Below, one piece after another: positions 43,001 to 54,802 of a DNA stretch of 64,000 bases. Position 1 is the first letter of the stretch, and each line of letters opens with the position of its first letter. This stretch comes from Candidatus Altimarinota bacterium (GTDB lineage: Bacteria; Patescibacteriota; Gracilibacteria; BD1-5; UBA2023): contig JABFSX010000009.1 of the NCBI GenBank assembly GCA_013268835.1, forward strand, positions 1-64,000, given 5' to 3'. Position numbers and translations under genes: made by a program. The notes beneath the pieces were generated by a model. The model searched no databases and was not told where the DNA came from. It was given only the letters and a program-made list of their open reading frames with translations.

Positions 43001-46000
43001 AAAGATCCAATAACTGGTGATTATGCTACTCCAGACAATTCATTTACTATGAGTGCAAAAGGAGATACGTATTGATATCAACTTGCTCTTGGTGCTCGAG
43101 GTGATACTCCGCTTTTTGCTCGTAGTGGTAAGTTTTCAGCATGAATGACAGGTTGATTATTTTTGTCAGATGATCTTACACCATCTCCGTGGTTAAAAGT
43201 TTTAGCTTTTCCAGCGAATCATCCTGAATATTTTTATATTAATACCGGCTATAGTTCACAACTCTTAACTCAATCTTGAGGATGACAAGTGGCAGTTGGT
43301 ACGACGATGCCAAATAGTCGATTTGAAATATGGACAGGTTCAAGCACGGCTCCTCTTATGCATTTTCGAGGAAATTGAAACGTTGCACTTGGTCAATATG
43401 CTCTTAATACCAGAGCATGAACAGGAGTGGTGACACTTCATAGTAAAAATACTGCTATCGGTTATAGTGCAGGATCAGGAATAACTACATGATCGAACAA
43501 TATATTTCTTGGTGCAGAAACCCGACCACAGGCAGCAGCGAGTGCGAATACTCTTAATATTGGTAATACTATATTTGGAACTAATCTTCCAACTTCATTT
43601 GGATGAATTGCTGGTAATGTTGGTATCGGAACCCCATCTCCCGCATATAAGCTTTCTGTTAATGGAACAATTCAGTCTACTGACTTTGGTGCTGGATGAA
43701 CGCAAAATGTTATAGTTGGTGATGATACTTTTCTATCAGATGTCGATCAGGCAAATACTCTTGGTGTCTATGGTGTCCAAAACAATGATAGAGCGACTCT
43801 CCGTCTTGGTAATAGGACTGGTCAAGAGATATCCACTAATGGTGGTGATGCATTCGGTATTGGTACGGCACCTAATTCATCGTATAAACTTACAGTTGGT
43901 GGTGATTTGTTGCTTAATTCTGGTTGGTTTAGAACAACTGGTACAAATGGTTGGTATAGTCAGACATATGGTTGAGGATGGTATATGACAGATACTACAT
44001 GGATTCGATCATATAATTCCAAGTCCCTTTGGTTAGCTTCAGGTATACTATGATCTGATGGATGATTAACTGTTTGATATACTTGAACTAGTCCAACTGC
44101 TGGTGGAGCAATCATAAAAAATAGAGTTGGTATCGGAACAAGTTCGCCAACCACGATGCTTCATCTTAGTTGATCAGCAGCATGAGTTTGAGCGATTAGG
44201 ATTGTTGATTGAATGCAACTTGCTGGAAGAATTCTTGTATCAGATAATAATGGTGTGGGAATGTGGCAAGATGCTGGTACCTCTTCTATAGATTGGCATA
44301 TCAATGGTAACGCAACAACAGATCCTGCTACACAATTTATTGGTACCACTGACCTTAAAGATCTTGTATTTAGAACAAATAATACAGAAAAACTTCGTAT
44401 TACTACCGGAGGTAACTTATGACTTGGAACAAATAATCCAGGTACATATAAATTCTATAATATGGGTACAAGTTATTTCTCTGGAAATATTGATATCCGA
44501 CCAACTCAATTTATAGGTTTTCAAAATACATCAACTCTCGGTGCTAAAAGTGGCATAAGTTGGTCAAATAATTCAGCATCAGGAAATGCATTGACATCTA
44601 TTTATGTGAATAAGGATCAGATTTGAAAAAACTCCTTAGTATCTATTATGGATTCAGATACCAATAATACTGATGAATTTGTATGGATACATAATAGAAC
44701 GGGTACTATTATGGATGCTACACCAATGCGATTGGCTGCTAATTATGGTAATTTCTATAGTGGTGCTATAGAAATAAGTAATCCTTTACCTGGATGATTT
44801 AAACAAGTTTGATTTGGTGCTGCTCCAGGATCATATCTTGGATGAACACCAAGAGTTGATATCAATGGTAAGATAAGAATTGCTGATGGTAGTCAATTGA
44901 CAGGAAAAGTTCTTGTTTCTGATGATGACGGTGTGGGAACTTGGGTTGAACTTGCAGCATCAAGTGGAAGTCTTGGATTCTGGAAAACTATTGGTAATTC
45001 TGGTACTACGGCAGTATGAAACTATATAGGAACATCAGATGCTGTTGACTTTGTAGTGAAGGCTAATGCTCTCGAAAAAATATATGTACAACATAATACT
45101 TCAAACTTGAGAATAGGTGGTGATATGATGCTCGGTCGAGGTGGATGAAATATTTCATGAAATACAGCTCTTGGTATACAAGCATTGCAGTGAAATGCAG
45201 CCTGAATACAAAATACGGCTATATGATACTTTGCCCTCAGGGATAGTCTATCATCTGAAAATACAGCAGTATGATATGAATCATTACGCTTTAATCTTAC
45301 AGGTGGAAATAATACTGCAATAGGTAAACAAGCATTATATAATAATACAAATGGTTGGAATAATGTTGCAATAGGTAAACAAGCATTATACAATAATAGT
45401 GGTTCAGCAGATCAAAATGTTGCAATCGGTTACCAGGCAGCTTTTGGTAATACTACAGGTACTAATAATATTGCAATCGGTTACCAGATAAACCTACCTT
45501 CTGCAACAGCATCAAATCAATTAAATATTGGGAATTGGATATATGGTATTGGTGGAAATATTGGTGTTGGTACATCTACTCCAGGAGCAAAACTCGATGT
45601 AAATGGTAATACTATACTTAACTGAACTGTAAGAGTAACAGGTGGATGACCAGCTGCTGGTAGAGTTCTTACAGCCTCAGATGCATCAGGTAATGCTACT
45701 TGGACAAATCCAACATTTACGATTACTGGTGGTACCACCAGTTATGTAACTCGTTGGACATCAGCTTCCACTCTTTGAATTGGTCAACTGTATGATAATG
45801 GTACAAATGTAGGTATTAATACAACGTCTCCATGACAAAGACTGGATGTCAATGGAAGTATAGCTGTTCAGGGAATCAATTGACATTCAATATATGATTA
45901 CTCAGCAGCTGATGCTAATTGGAGGATTGGTATGTCTAATGCTCCTGGCTTTACAAGATCACTCGCTACAAGCTGGACACAGTATGCTACATTCTTCGAT

Positions 46001-46723
46001 TCAGCAGTATATGGATTTTCTGTAGGTGCCAATGGTTGAGCTTCTTCATTTGAAGTAACTGGTCCAGCTGGTTGATATAATGCATTTTTTAGAGGAAATG
46101 TTGGACTTGGAACCGCTGCTCCAAGTGAGAAGTTACATATCCTTGGTAAAGTAAGAATCGAAGATGGTAGTCAGTCAAGTGGAGCAATCCTTACTTCTAA
46201 TGGAAGTGGCGTAGGTACTTGGATAATTCCTACAAGTTCACAGAAGACAGAATGGGTATATAGAAGTAATGTTAATCAGCCAAGTACGGATGATCTTCTT
46301 TCTAATATCTGACATCTTACTTCAGTTCCATTGCCAGCATCAGCTGCAGATGAAGTATACGTATATGAAGTTGTTTGAAATTATACATCAAGTGATCTCC
46401 TTAATGGTTTAGCATTAACACTTACTTCAAATTGTCCAGGAAATACTACAGAAATGAATTCATTGGTTAATATCGCTATGGGGAATGGTGCTTCATATCA
46501 AGACTGATTCTTAACTCAATGAGTTCCGGTCAAGTCAACAGGAGTTGCTGCTATTAATACACAGTATCCATTTTTAATGAAGTGAACATTTAAATTAAAT
46601 GCTTCATGTAAGGTTGTTGTCTCATTTGCCAATGAGATTAATTGAAGAACTATTACTATAGGATCTTGAACGTATTTGATAATACGTGCCATTAAGCGAG
46701 AAGCCCCAGGTAGTGCTGTTTAG
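40019..46723 (+). CDS. Giant secreted adhesin with YadA-head-like and VGIGT repeats
   Basis: The product is 2234 aa. The signal peptide is MKKYLFFTLPILVFVSLFQS. About fourteen units of the form VGIGTxxPxxKLxV occur (VGIGTSAPSARLTI, VGIGTNAPSEKLQI, VGVGTSTPGAKLDV), as in phage tail-fibre shafts. Near residues 160-240 and 1720-1840 there are YadA-head-like motifs (NVAIGKQALYNN twice, NIAIGYQINLP, NTAIGHWAG). Two paralogous domains of about 165 aa start near 41540 and 42860 (QSFVVTDGANPG; QSFVVSKGDSHG) and share GYQLAL and ARSGK. A C-terminal globular domain of about 150 aa ends REAPGSAV. No membrane anchor or sortase motif is evident. It is very rich in UGA glycine codons. It is likely a trimeric fibre for attachment; the binding target is unknown. 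Confidence 0.85.
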
Positions 46724-46733
46724 TACTTGAATT

Positions 46734-46769
46734 AAAAAATAGAGACCAATTGGTCTCTATTTTTTTTTT
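46734..46769. terminator. Bidirectional terminator, adhesin and ABC-F
   Basis: AAAAATAGAGACCAAT paired with ATTGGTCTCTATTTTT is a perfect palindrome with A and T runs. It follows the adhesin stop by 10 bp and contains the stop codon of the convergent ABC-F gene. Confidence 0.9.
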
Positions 46770-48499
46770 CTTCTTGCGAATTTTTCCTTGATTCGCCTCG
46801 CTTCGACGGCTCAGAGTTTCTGCTCTAGAACCAGATCAAGTTCTCCATCTACATTGAAGAGCGACATATCGAGATCTATTCATCGTTCTCGCTTATAGCG
46901 ATAGTCTTCATAGTTTCCATAAGATATAATGAGTTCTCCATCTTCGATAATCCAGAGTTTCTCGGCGAGTTTATTCACGAAGTAGCGATCATGAGAAATG
47001 AAGAGTATGGATCCAGGATACTCTCTGAGTGCTTTCTCAAGACTCTCTCGTGTATCTGCATCCAGATGATTTGTTGGTTCATCGAGTATAAGGAGATTGG
47101 ATGTATCTGAGTGTTCTCATCTCCATGCGAGACTATTTTGTGAGAGGAGAGCAAAGAGAAGTCGGGATCGTTCTCATCCTGAGAGATTACCAACTATTTT
47201 ACTGTAATCGTGGAACTCAAATCCAAAGGTAGATATAATGCTACCAACTCGTTCTCGAGCATAGGGAAGACCATGAAGAGTAAAGTTATCTAAGATACTA
47301 ATATTTGTATCGAGGGATTCATGAAGCTGAGAAAAATAGAGAATTCGAGCATTTTCATGAATATGAAGATATCCTTCGAGTGGTTTTATCTGACCCAGAA
47401 GTGTTTTTATGAAGGTGCTTTTCCCAACTCAGTTTTCTCATACAATTCATACTCGATCTCATTTTGTCAGATTAATGCTCCGTATATAGAAAAGGGGATT
47501 CTTCCGTCCAACGAATACATCTTCTCATTTGATGAGAGTTTCAGGTCCGTGTTTGTCGTATGAGAAGATAAAATTTACTCCAATTTGAACTTCTGCTTTT
47601 TCTAGAATTTCTACTTTTTCCAGTTGTCGTTCTCGACTTTTTGCGAATCCAGATCTTGAGCCAGCTCGAAATCGATTGATGAGTTTTTTCTCACTTTCGA
47701 TCATAATTTGTTGTTCTTCGTATTTTTTATCTTGGATTTCACGAACCTTTTTTCTTTCCTCTACACTATAGGTATAGTCTCAATGATAGATATTGATGCC
47801 ATTTTTCCCAAGCATTTCTATCGTGGTTTTACAGGTTCGATCGAGGAATTCACGATCGTGCGATACGATGATATATCATCACTTCCAAGTGTTTTCGAGA
47901 TAGTTTTCGAGCCATTCAACACTCGTGAGATCAATAAAATTCGTTGGTTCATCGAGGAGAAGAAAATCCGGTCGAGAAAGGAGTATCTTGGCAAGGGCAA
48001 TCTTGGTTCTTTCGCCTCCAGACACTTCTGCGAGTGGTCGTTCGAGAAGATGAAAAATCCCTATTCCACGAGAGACTCGTTCCACATCATTCTCGTACGT
48101 ATATCATCCAATCAGCTTATATCTCTCTATTGCCTCCGTATAGGCGATATATTCGCCCGTTTCAGCCAGAGTATTCTCTTCTTGTTCAATGGTTTTTTCG
48201 AGTTCTCGAATTTCAGAGAAGGCATCACGGAGCTCGTCTCGGATCGTTTTCGTCTCATCCATAAAATGGATCTGTTCCAGATATCCGAGTGTTATCCCTC
48301 CAATATTCTCAATGCTGCCATCATATTCACCAATCTGTCCTGAGATAATACGCATAAAGGTACTCTTTCAGACGCCATTTGGTCCTATGAGTGCAAGTCT
48401 ATCATCTTGATTGATGATGGTATGTATATTTCCGATAATACTCTCTCCGTCTCTTTCAAAGGTATTAATGTTGATATTTAAGTGATTCATATGTGGCAT
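46757..48499 (-). CDS. ABC-F family ATPase
   Basis: This is a soluble twin-cassette ATPase of the ABC-F class, 580 aa, that acts on ribosomes rather than in membranes. The first cassette has LIGPNGVGKSTFMRIISG, AEVSGGERTKIALAKIL and LLLDEPTNFIDL. A linker follows (VEERKKVREIQDKKYEEQ, then INRFRAGSRSGFAKSRERQ). The second cassette has VGENGVGKSTFIKTLLGQ, NLSGGERSRLLFALL and LLILDEPTNHLDADT. UGA supplies Walker A glycines. The tail is lysine/arginine-rich (KEKFARRKKK). The start is at 48499, with 48490 as an alternative. A second ABC-F lies at 52830-54653. Translation-factor or antibiotic-protection roles are both known in the family. Confidence 0.93.
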
Positions 48500-48506
48500 T
48501 ATATAC

Positions 48507-48540
48507 AAAAAATGCTTTATTCAACATAAAGCATTTTTTT
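48507..48540 (-). terminator. Intrinsic terminator after tex
   Basis: AAAAAATGCTTTA/TAAAGCATTTTTT forms a 13-bp stem with a 7-base loop, directly beyond the tex stop. It separates tex from the ABC-F gene. Confidence 0.88.
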
Positions 48541-48547
48541 GATTCAC

Positions 48548-50644
48548 TTATATATCCTTCATACTGAGTTGTATTTTTCCAGTTTTGAGGTCAATAGCGG
48601 TGATTTTTACTTTTATCTTATCTCCAACACTGACGATCTCAGAGGGATTGCTGACGAATCGGTTTGCCATCTGTGATACGTGTACGAGTCCATCACTCTT
48701 GAGACCAATATCCACAAATGCTCCAAATGCCACTACATTGCGTACCATTCCATCAAAAATATCTCATTCTTTTATACTTTCCATAGCGATTTTTTTCTTG
48801 GCTTTGGTATGAGTGGAGTTAATTCGTTTTTCGATACCAATCTGTGAATATGAATTCAATATAAAACTGAGTGTATCTCGATTGGTGTCTGGATATATCT
48901 GGATCATATTTCTCGCATGATCTACGAAATTATCTTGAGTCACTTGATGCTCTAGGATATATCTTGCAAGCGGGTATTGGTCAGGGTGGATATCTGTGTT
49001 ATCTAGTAGCTCTTTGCTTTCCGGAACCCGAAGGAATCCTATGGCAAGCTCATATGCTTTTTCTGATAATACCTTCTGGAGTGCGAGACGAGACTTGTAT
49101 GGACGATGATTGTAGATTTTTTTTGCTTCTCGTTTATCAATACCTGAGATATGCTGGAGCACGTATATAGAGGCATTATTCACATTGATTCCGACCTCAT
49201 TTACTACATCCTCGACGACATATCCGAGTTTTTCGGATAACTTCTTCTCTGCGATATCATGCTGGTACATCCCGACTCCGATACTTCCAACAGGAACCTT
49301 CACGAGTTCTGAAAGGGGATCGATATAGCGTCGTCCGATCGATACGGTTCCACGATCGAGAGAATCAAGGTCTGGGAATTCTTCTTGAGCAATTGGGCTT
49401 GCACTGTAGACCGAAGCACCAGATTCATTCACTATAAAAATATCTCCAGTAAACAATTCTGAAACAATCAGAGAAGTCTCATCACATCCAGTTCCATTCC
49501 CGATAATGACACTATCGATCGTATATTTCTTGAAAATACTTGAGAGTTGTGATCTGGCTTTTTCTTCTTCATGGAGAAATATCTTATCGAATAAGATAGG
49601 ATTCCCAAGAGTATCAATAATACACATCTTGCATCCGGCACGATATCCAGGATCAATCGCAAGAATCGTCTTTCCATATTCTGGCTTCGTCATCAGGAGT
49701 GCCTGAAGATTCACTTGAAATGTCTTGATAGAATCATCTTCTCCGAGCTCTGAGAGCTCTCCACGGAGCTCGTTCTCCACGGAACCGAATAGGGCATCAT
49801 ATCCAATCTTGAATCCACTCTCGAGCTCAGTGATGAATGACATATGAATTCATAGTATACCCCTGTAGGTATCTTTTATAGTTTCAAAAATATCTTCATC
49901 TTTCTCGATCTTGATATTCAATATTCCGAGATTTTCTCCACGATTCAGTGCGAGTATCTGATATGGTTTGATCCGATTGATTCGAGAAGAAAACTCAAAA
50001 TAGAGTGCAAATTTTGGAATCTGTTCTGTATCTTTTGCATTGAGTTTTTCGAGCATTTTATCGCTCTTCTTGCTCGATGATACATCACCCATCTTGTGGA
50101 GTTCTACGATGAGAGTATGTCTGAGAGTAGCATTTGCGGATACCTCAGCACCAATGATTTCAATGGCTCCTTCGATAATCTCTTCTCGTGGATACTCTGC
50201 GAGGAGATTCTCAGGAATCTCAACTGTATTCTTCTTGATGGCATCTGCCACCACCTGAAATCCCTTCTCAATCGCAATCATCGCTTTGGTTTTTTTCTTG
50301 GATTTGTAGGGCTTATAGATCTCTTCTACTTCCTTCAGTGTCTTTGCTGCAATGATATTTGCCATGAGCTCTGGAGTCATCTTCCCAAGCTCTTCAATCC
50401 CGTTGATCGCTGTTTGCTTCGCCTTGTGGAGATTCTCCTCCTTGGTATGGAGTTCGATAATATCTCGGATGTTGTTCTCATCGAGATTGCCAGTGCGTTC
50501 CTTGCGATAACGAGCAATAAAAGGTACGGTTGCACCTTCGGCAGTGAGTTCGAGAACTATCTCTACTTGGAATTTCTTATATTCCAGTGCGGTTGAGATG
50601 ATGTCGATGTAGTTTGGGATTGGGAGGATTGTTGGAGAGGACAT
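48548..50644 (-). CDS. tex: Tex-family S1 RNA-binding protein
   Basis: This is a nucleic-acid-binding protein related to Spt6, linked to transcription and RNA turnover, 698 aa. N-terminal helical domain: GATVPFIARYRKERTGNLDE and VEEIYKPYKSKKKTKAMIA. YqgF-like RNase H fold: AIDPGYRAGCKMCIIDTLG and VIIGNGTGCDETSLIV. Helix-hairpin-helix region: NEVGINVNNASIYVLQHISG. C-terminal S1 domain: GDIFDGMVRNVVAFGAFVDI, GLKSDGLVHVSQMANRFV and GKIQLSMKDI. The single-Gly UGAs occur before IHMSFITEL and at the start of S1. ATG 50644 is preferred over 50671, which would overlap the previous gene. Confidence 0.95.
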
Positions 50645-50655
50645 TATTATTTTTA

Positions 50656-51129
50656 TTAATTTTTTATACAACGAACTGAATATCAGACTATATCATCTTT
50701 ATTAATAGAGATTTGATTAATTTGTTTTGGAGTGGTAATTAATCAAGTTTCATTATCAGAGGCAAGATAATATCAATGTTCCCCAATATCAGTATAATAA
50801 AAGTCTTCATTCTTCTGACATCTTACACCAAGGGATAGTGGTAAGTTTTCATGTTTTTTAGATAGTTCTTCCCATTCTGATGTTGTTGGTATTCTTTTTC
50901 AAGCTTTTTTTAATTCTCTCCTTCAGCTTTCAAGAGTAAAATATTGTTCTTCTCAAATCTCCCAAATATCTCATTCTGGATTTACTTTCTCTTCAATCTC
51001 TGTAAAAACAATGGTTGGCTTAAAGAAAGATTTTGAGTAATCTTTTCGGTATTCAATACATTTACTTTTCTTCCATCAATCAGAATTGATAGAAAAGTTT
51101 TTATCTTCTAAAACTATTATTTTTCTCAT
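50656..51129 (-). CDS. Small FISUMP-type domain protein
   Basis: The product is 157 aa and has no signal peptide. The C-terminal half resembles the Fib_succ_major (FISUMP) domain: KRIPTTSEWEELSKKHE, GYYLASDNETG and the ending VGYSVRCIKN. The larger gene 280 bp upstream ends with the same VGYSVRCIKN. It overlaps the end of the 91-aa gene by 29 bp. It looks like a degenerate paralogue of the 433-aa protein, with the N-terminal signal and cysteine repeats lost. UGA glycines are used, so it is still read under table 25. The function of the domain is unsettled, although it is distantly related to formylglycine-generating or lectin-like folds. Confidence 0.65.
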
Positions 51130-51376
51130 ATTGTTCTTTAAGACTAGGAGCTATTTCTCTGTGCATATCTGATACTTGATTTTCTATATCTGATACTTGA
51201 TTTTCTATATTTGGAATACTTCTAATATTCCATAATGTTGAATGTAAAGTATTGTTTATATCTATTAAAACAAGGATTACATAACATAATAGTATGATTA
51301 TAATATATTGAGATACAATAATTTTATTATTTCTAATTAAGAATCCTATATTTTTTAACTTTTGTAATATTGTCAT
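51101..51376 (-). CDS. Small membrane protein with coiled-coil tail
   Basis: The product is 91 aa. A single helix (IIVSQYIIIILLCYVILVLI) lies after a short basic cytoplasmic start (MTILQKLKNIGFLIRNNK). The outer part contains a perfect seven-residue duplication (IENQVSD twice), encoded by a 21-bp tandem repeat at about 51170-51212, then a charged tail ending NNSFRR. It lies between two FISUMP-type genes and overlaps the smaller by 29 bp, which suggests translational coupling. The family is unknown. Confidence 0.6.
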   Translation of the reverse strand: MTILQKLKNIGFLIRNNKIIVSQYIIIILLCYVILVLIDINNTLHSTLWNIRSIPNIENQVSDIENQVSDMHREIAPSLKEQYEKNNSFRR

Positions 51377-51408
51377 AACTTCCTATTAAAGAATAATCTT
51401 ATGGGTAA

Positions 51409-52710
51409 TTAATTTTTTATACATCTAACACTATATCCAACTGCTCGAAAGCTACTATTCCTAAAATCTCCTGTAATATTTCCATTTCATAATGTATTGA
51501 TATTCATATAAAAAGATTTTGGCAATTTAAGGTCAGGACTTGACGACCAATAAGTTCAGATTCAACCTTGTCCATAATACTCAGCATTATCAAATCCACG
51601 CCATCAGGCAAAAGGAAGTTTTAGTATACCTCCTATATTATTGTTATATTTGTCTCATGAATATTCTATTGCTCTCATCCATTCAGTTTGTGTTGGTATA
51701 TGGTAACCAATGGCGCAAGGTCATTGTCTTGCAACATTAGTATTTGTTGTATCTCACCAAGAATTACCATTTGATTGTTGCCAATCATAAGGAGAATTCT
51801 CTGTTATGACAGTAAATCCAGTATCATTTCTACCCCATTGATAATATGAACCATAAGATTCAGCTCAAAATCCAGCAATATTACTTCAAACATTACAAGC
51901 AGCCCATACCTTATCTCAAAGTACTATGTCAGGTGTATCACATCAAGGATATTGACTTGCTATAACTGCAAGAGTGCAACTTGCAGAATCTCATTTATTT
52001 TCATATCAAGTATTACAACTTACTACATTACAACTTCAATAACTACTCCCATTCCAAGTTTGTTCTCAAACTCAATTTGCCATTGAACAAGATTTTGAAT
52101 TTGATACACAGATATTGTTTTCTAAATGTTGAGAAGAAGAACAAGATGACTGGTTGATTATTGGAGTTGATTCTTGTACAGGTTGATTTACTAGGCAGCT
52201 TCCATTGGAAGCGGAGTATCAAGTATTACAACTTACTACATTACAACTATTCCAACCATTTCAATTCCATGTTTGTTTTCCAATTCCATTGGAAATATTA
52301 CAACTTTTTATTGGATTATTTGGCTGACAATTCATCACTCATTCATTGTAATACCATCAGTCATCACAGTTATTATTTTTTTTAACACTTATTTGATTAT
52401 TGATTGTTGTTTTGTTTGTAGAGTCTATTAGATTTTCTAGTATATATTGTAAAATAGCATAATTCTTATCTAAGTTTTTAAATGCCATTGATTTTATATT
52501 TTTATTATCTTTATTTTTCTTGATATTATTTTGAATATTAAGTTGTTGCTTATAGATTGTGCTATATGGAGTCCCTTTTTGAATCCTCTCATTTAATATT
52601 TTTACTTTATTTGTAGCAATTCTAGTATCAGCTTTACTTAAAGTATATGCAAATGCTGTATTGGAAAATACTATACAAGGTAACACTATTAATATTAAGA
52701 ACTTTTTCAT
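51409..52710 (-). CDS. Secreted cysteine-rich FISUMP-domain protein
   Basis: The product is 433 aa. The signal peptide is MKKFLILIVLPCIVFSNTAF. A helical stretch precedes two cysteine-rich repeats (QTWNGNGWNSCNVVSCNTGY and EQTWNGSSYGSCNVVSCNTG). The FISUMP domain then starts with PGCDTPDIVLGDKVWAACNV. It continues through YYQWGRNDTGFTV, CAIGYHIPTQTEWMRAIEY, GLIGTYWSSS-like strands and the ending AVGYSVRCIKN. Paired cysteines suggest disulphides outside the cell. The domain is common in large surface protein sets of Fibrobacteres, Bacteroidetes and Patescibacteria, with no proven activity. A smaller relative lies downstream. Confidence 0.75.
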
Positions 52711-52829
52711 ATTTCTAATTAGTTAGAATAAATAAAATCATAAAAGACCTGAAAAGTATTATAATCTTTTGATCGGTTTGTCCAGTAGAAAGAATTATTG
52801 AAAATAATATTAAATAAAGTAATTTTCCC

Positions 52830-54653
52830 TTAAAACACCTCACTAAATCATTTTTCTGGATCATTGAAAGTTCTGAGTACTCATCATCCAATCAACCATA
52901 CCTTATTTGAGATATGTTCGAGAAGATCACGATCATGTGAGACAATGAGGCTCGTTCCATCGAAATTCTCGAGCATATGCTTGATAACATTCTTGGAGTG
53001 GAGATCGAGGTGATTGGTTGGCTCATCCATAATGATGACATGTGGACGAGTGAGGAGCATCTTGGTAAGTGCTACTTTGGCTCGTTCTCCTCCTGAGAGG
53101 GTTTGTATCGTTTGATCCACTTTCTCTCCAGATATGAGGAGTCCACCGAGCATAGATCTGATCTCACTATCTTTGGGATGATGTTTGGAGAGTTCGGCAA
53201 TGATCGTCGATTTTCCATCGAGGTCAGCGAGGACTTGGGAATAGGAACCAATGATGAGATCAGGATTGATAAAAATCTCTCCAGAGAGAGCGTTGAGTTC
53301 TCAGAGGATGGTTTTGAGAAGGGTAGTTTTACCTGCTCCATTGCGTCCGATGATTCCGATTTTATCATCTTTTCGTATCAAGATTTCTCACTGCATCGAG
53401 ATAATAGGGGACTTGTATCCTATCTCAAGATTTTTGAATTCCATGACTTTTTCAGGAAGTCGTTTTTCAGTTTTTACGATAATCGTGCGAACAGTCGATT
53501 CGTTCTCGGGTTTTTCTATTCGTTCGATTTTATCGATTTGCTTGATGCGACTCTGTACACTATTGGATTTACTCGGCGTATATCGGAATCGGTTGATCCA
53601 AGCTTCTTGTTCTTCGATATCTTTCTTTTGGAGCTCATGAGCCTTGAGTTGTCGATCGTATCGAGCCTGTTTTTCTACGAGATATTTCTCGTATCCTCCT
53701 GGATAGTTGTTGAGTTTCTTTCCTGATATTTCCACGATTCTATCTCCTGTATTATCGATAAATCTCACATCATGAGAGATAGAGAGGATTGCCTTTTTCC
53801 AGACTTTGCAGAACTTCTCGAGGAATATAATTCCCTCGATATCCAAGTGGTTCGTTGGTTCGTCGAGGATCAGGAGATCTACTTCGGTGATGAGGAATTT
53901 GGCAATCTGTACCTTGGTTTGTTCTCATCCTGAGAGTTGGAGTACATTGAAATTGAGCTGTTCCTCCGTGAATCCAAAGTATCTAAGTATCTCGGTTTGT
54001 AGTTCATATCGCCTGTATCCATCATACTCCCTGAGGTATGCTTTTATTACATCTGCTTCCTCCCAATGAGCGTCGTCATATTCAATCTCATTCAGTCGAT
54101 TCATCTTCTCAGTTATCTCTGGGAATACCATGAGCATCTCTTCTCTGAGGGTATTGTTGGTATCCTGCCAGAAGAGATCCTGTGAGAGGTATCCAATCTT
54201 GAGTCCTGATGCCTTCTCGATGGTTCACTTGTATTCAATATCTCGACCGATGATCATCTTGAGAAGTGTCGTTTTTCCGGCTCCATTTTTTCCGATGAGA
54301 GCAATCTTATCTTGTCGATTAATCTGCATCTCCGCATCTTCGAATAACTCAGTTTGTTCGATATTTTTAGTCAGATTAGTGATCTTCACGAGGCTCGAAA
54401 CAATCTCAGCTTTACTATTAAAAAGATACTCTGGAATCGTATCAAGACTATAGATACGATTGGATGTTTTTTCTATCTTGGTACTCTCGAGCTCAAACTC
54501 CTTTTCGATATATTTCACCAGTCGCTTCATCTTGGTTTCTTCTTTTATCTTTTCGGTGATGGAATCGAGATAATCTTGACATACTTCTTCCACTTCTTCA
54601 TAGGTAAAATCGGGATGTACAGAGATGACACGGTTAACGAGAGTATTGATCAT
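52830..54653 (-). CDS. ABC-F family ATPase, second copy
   Basis: This is a twin-cassette cytoplasmic ABC-F protein, 607 aa. An N-terminal extension of about 80 residues (VISVHPDFTYEEVEEVCQDY) is unusual for the family. The first cassette has ALIGKNGAGKTTLLKMIIG, QLSGGEQTKVQIAKFL and LLILDEPTNHLDIEG. The linker reads EEQEAWINRFRYTPSKSNS. The second cassette has IGIIGRNGAGKTTLLKTIL, TLSGGERAKVALTKML and VIIMDEPTNHLDLHS. It differs enough from the 46757 copy to be a distinct subfamily. It is divergent from the ABC exporter. The role is presumably ribosome-associated. Confidence 0.92.
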
Positions 54654-54743
54654 ATTTTTTATGGAAATCAGTATATAGGGAAGGCCTACTATTGCAAACG
54701 AAAGAAACCAATGAAAAAAATAATGTAATTATTCTTCTTGTAA

Positions 54744-54764
54744 AGATTTGAATTTCTGTATAAT
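54744..54764 (+). promoter_or_regulatory. Possible promoter of the ABC exporter operon
   Basis: TATAAT at 54759-54764 is a consensus -10, about 38 bp before ATG 54803. No good -35 lies at 17 bp; TTGTAA sits at 15 bp spacing. The assignment rests mainly on the -10. Confidence 0.4.
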
Positions 54765-54802
54765 GGAGAGTCAGACTCTTGAGATACATCAATTAATACG
54801 AA

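Noticed and set aside
47708-48343. Plus-strand 211-codon ORF
   Set aside because: It lies antisense to the ABC-F ATPase, whose Walker and signature motifs are on the minus strand. The plus-strand product has no family features.
51165-51215. Tandem 21-bp repeat as a CRISPR or regulatory array
   Set aside because: There are only two copies, without spacers and in frame inside the 91-aa gene. It simply duplicates IENQVSD.
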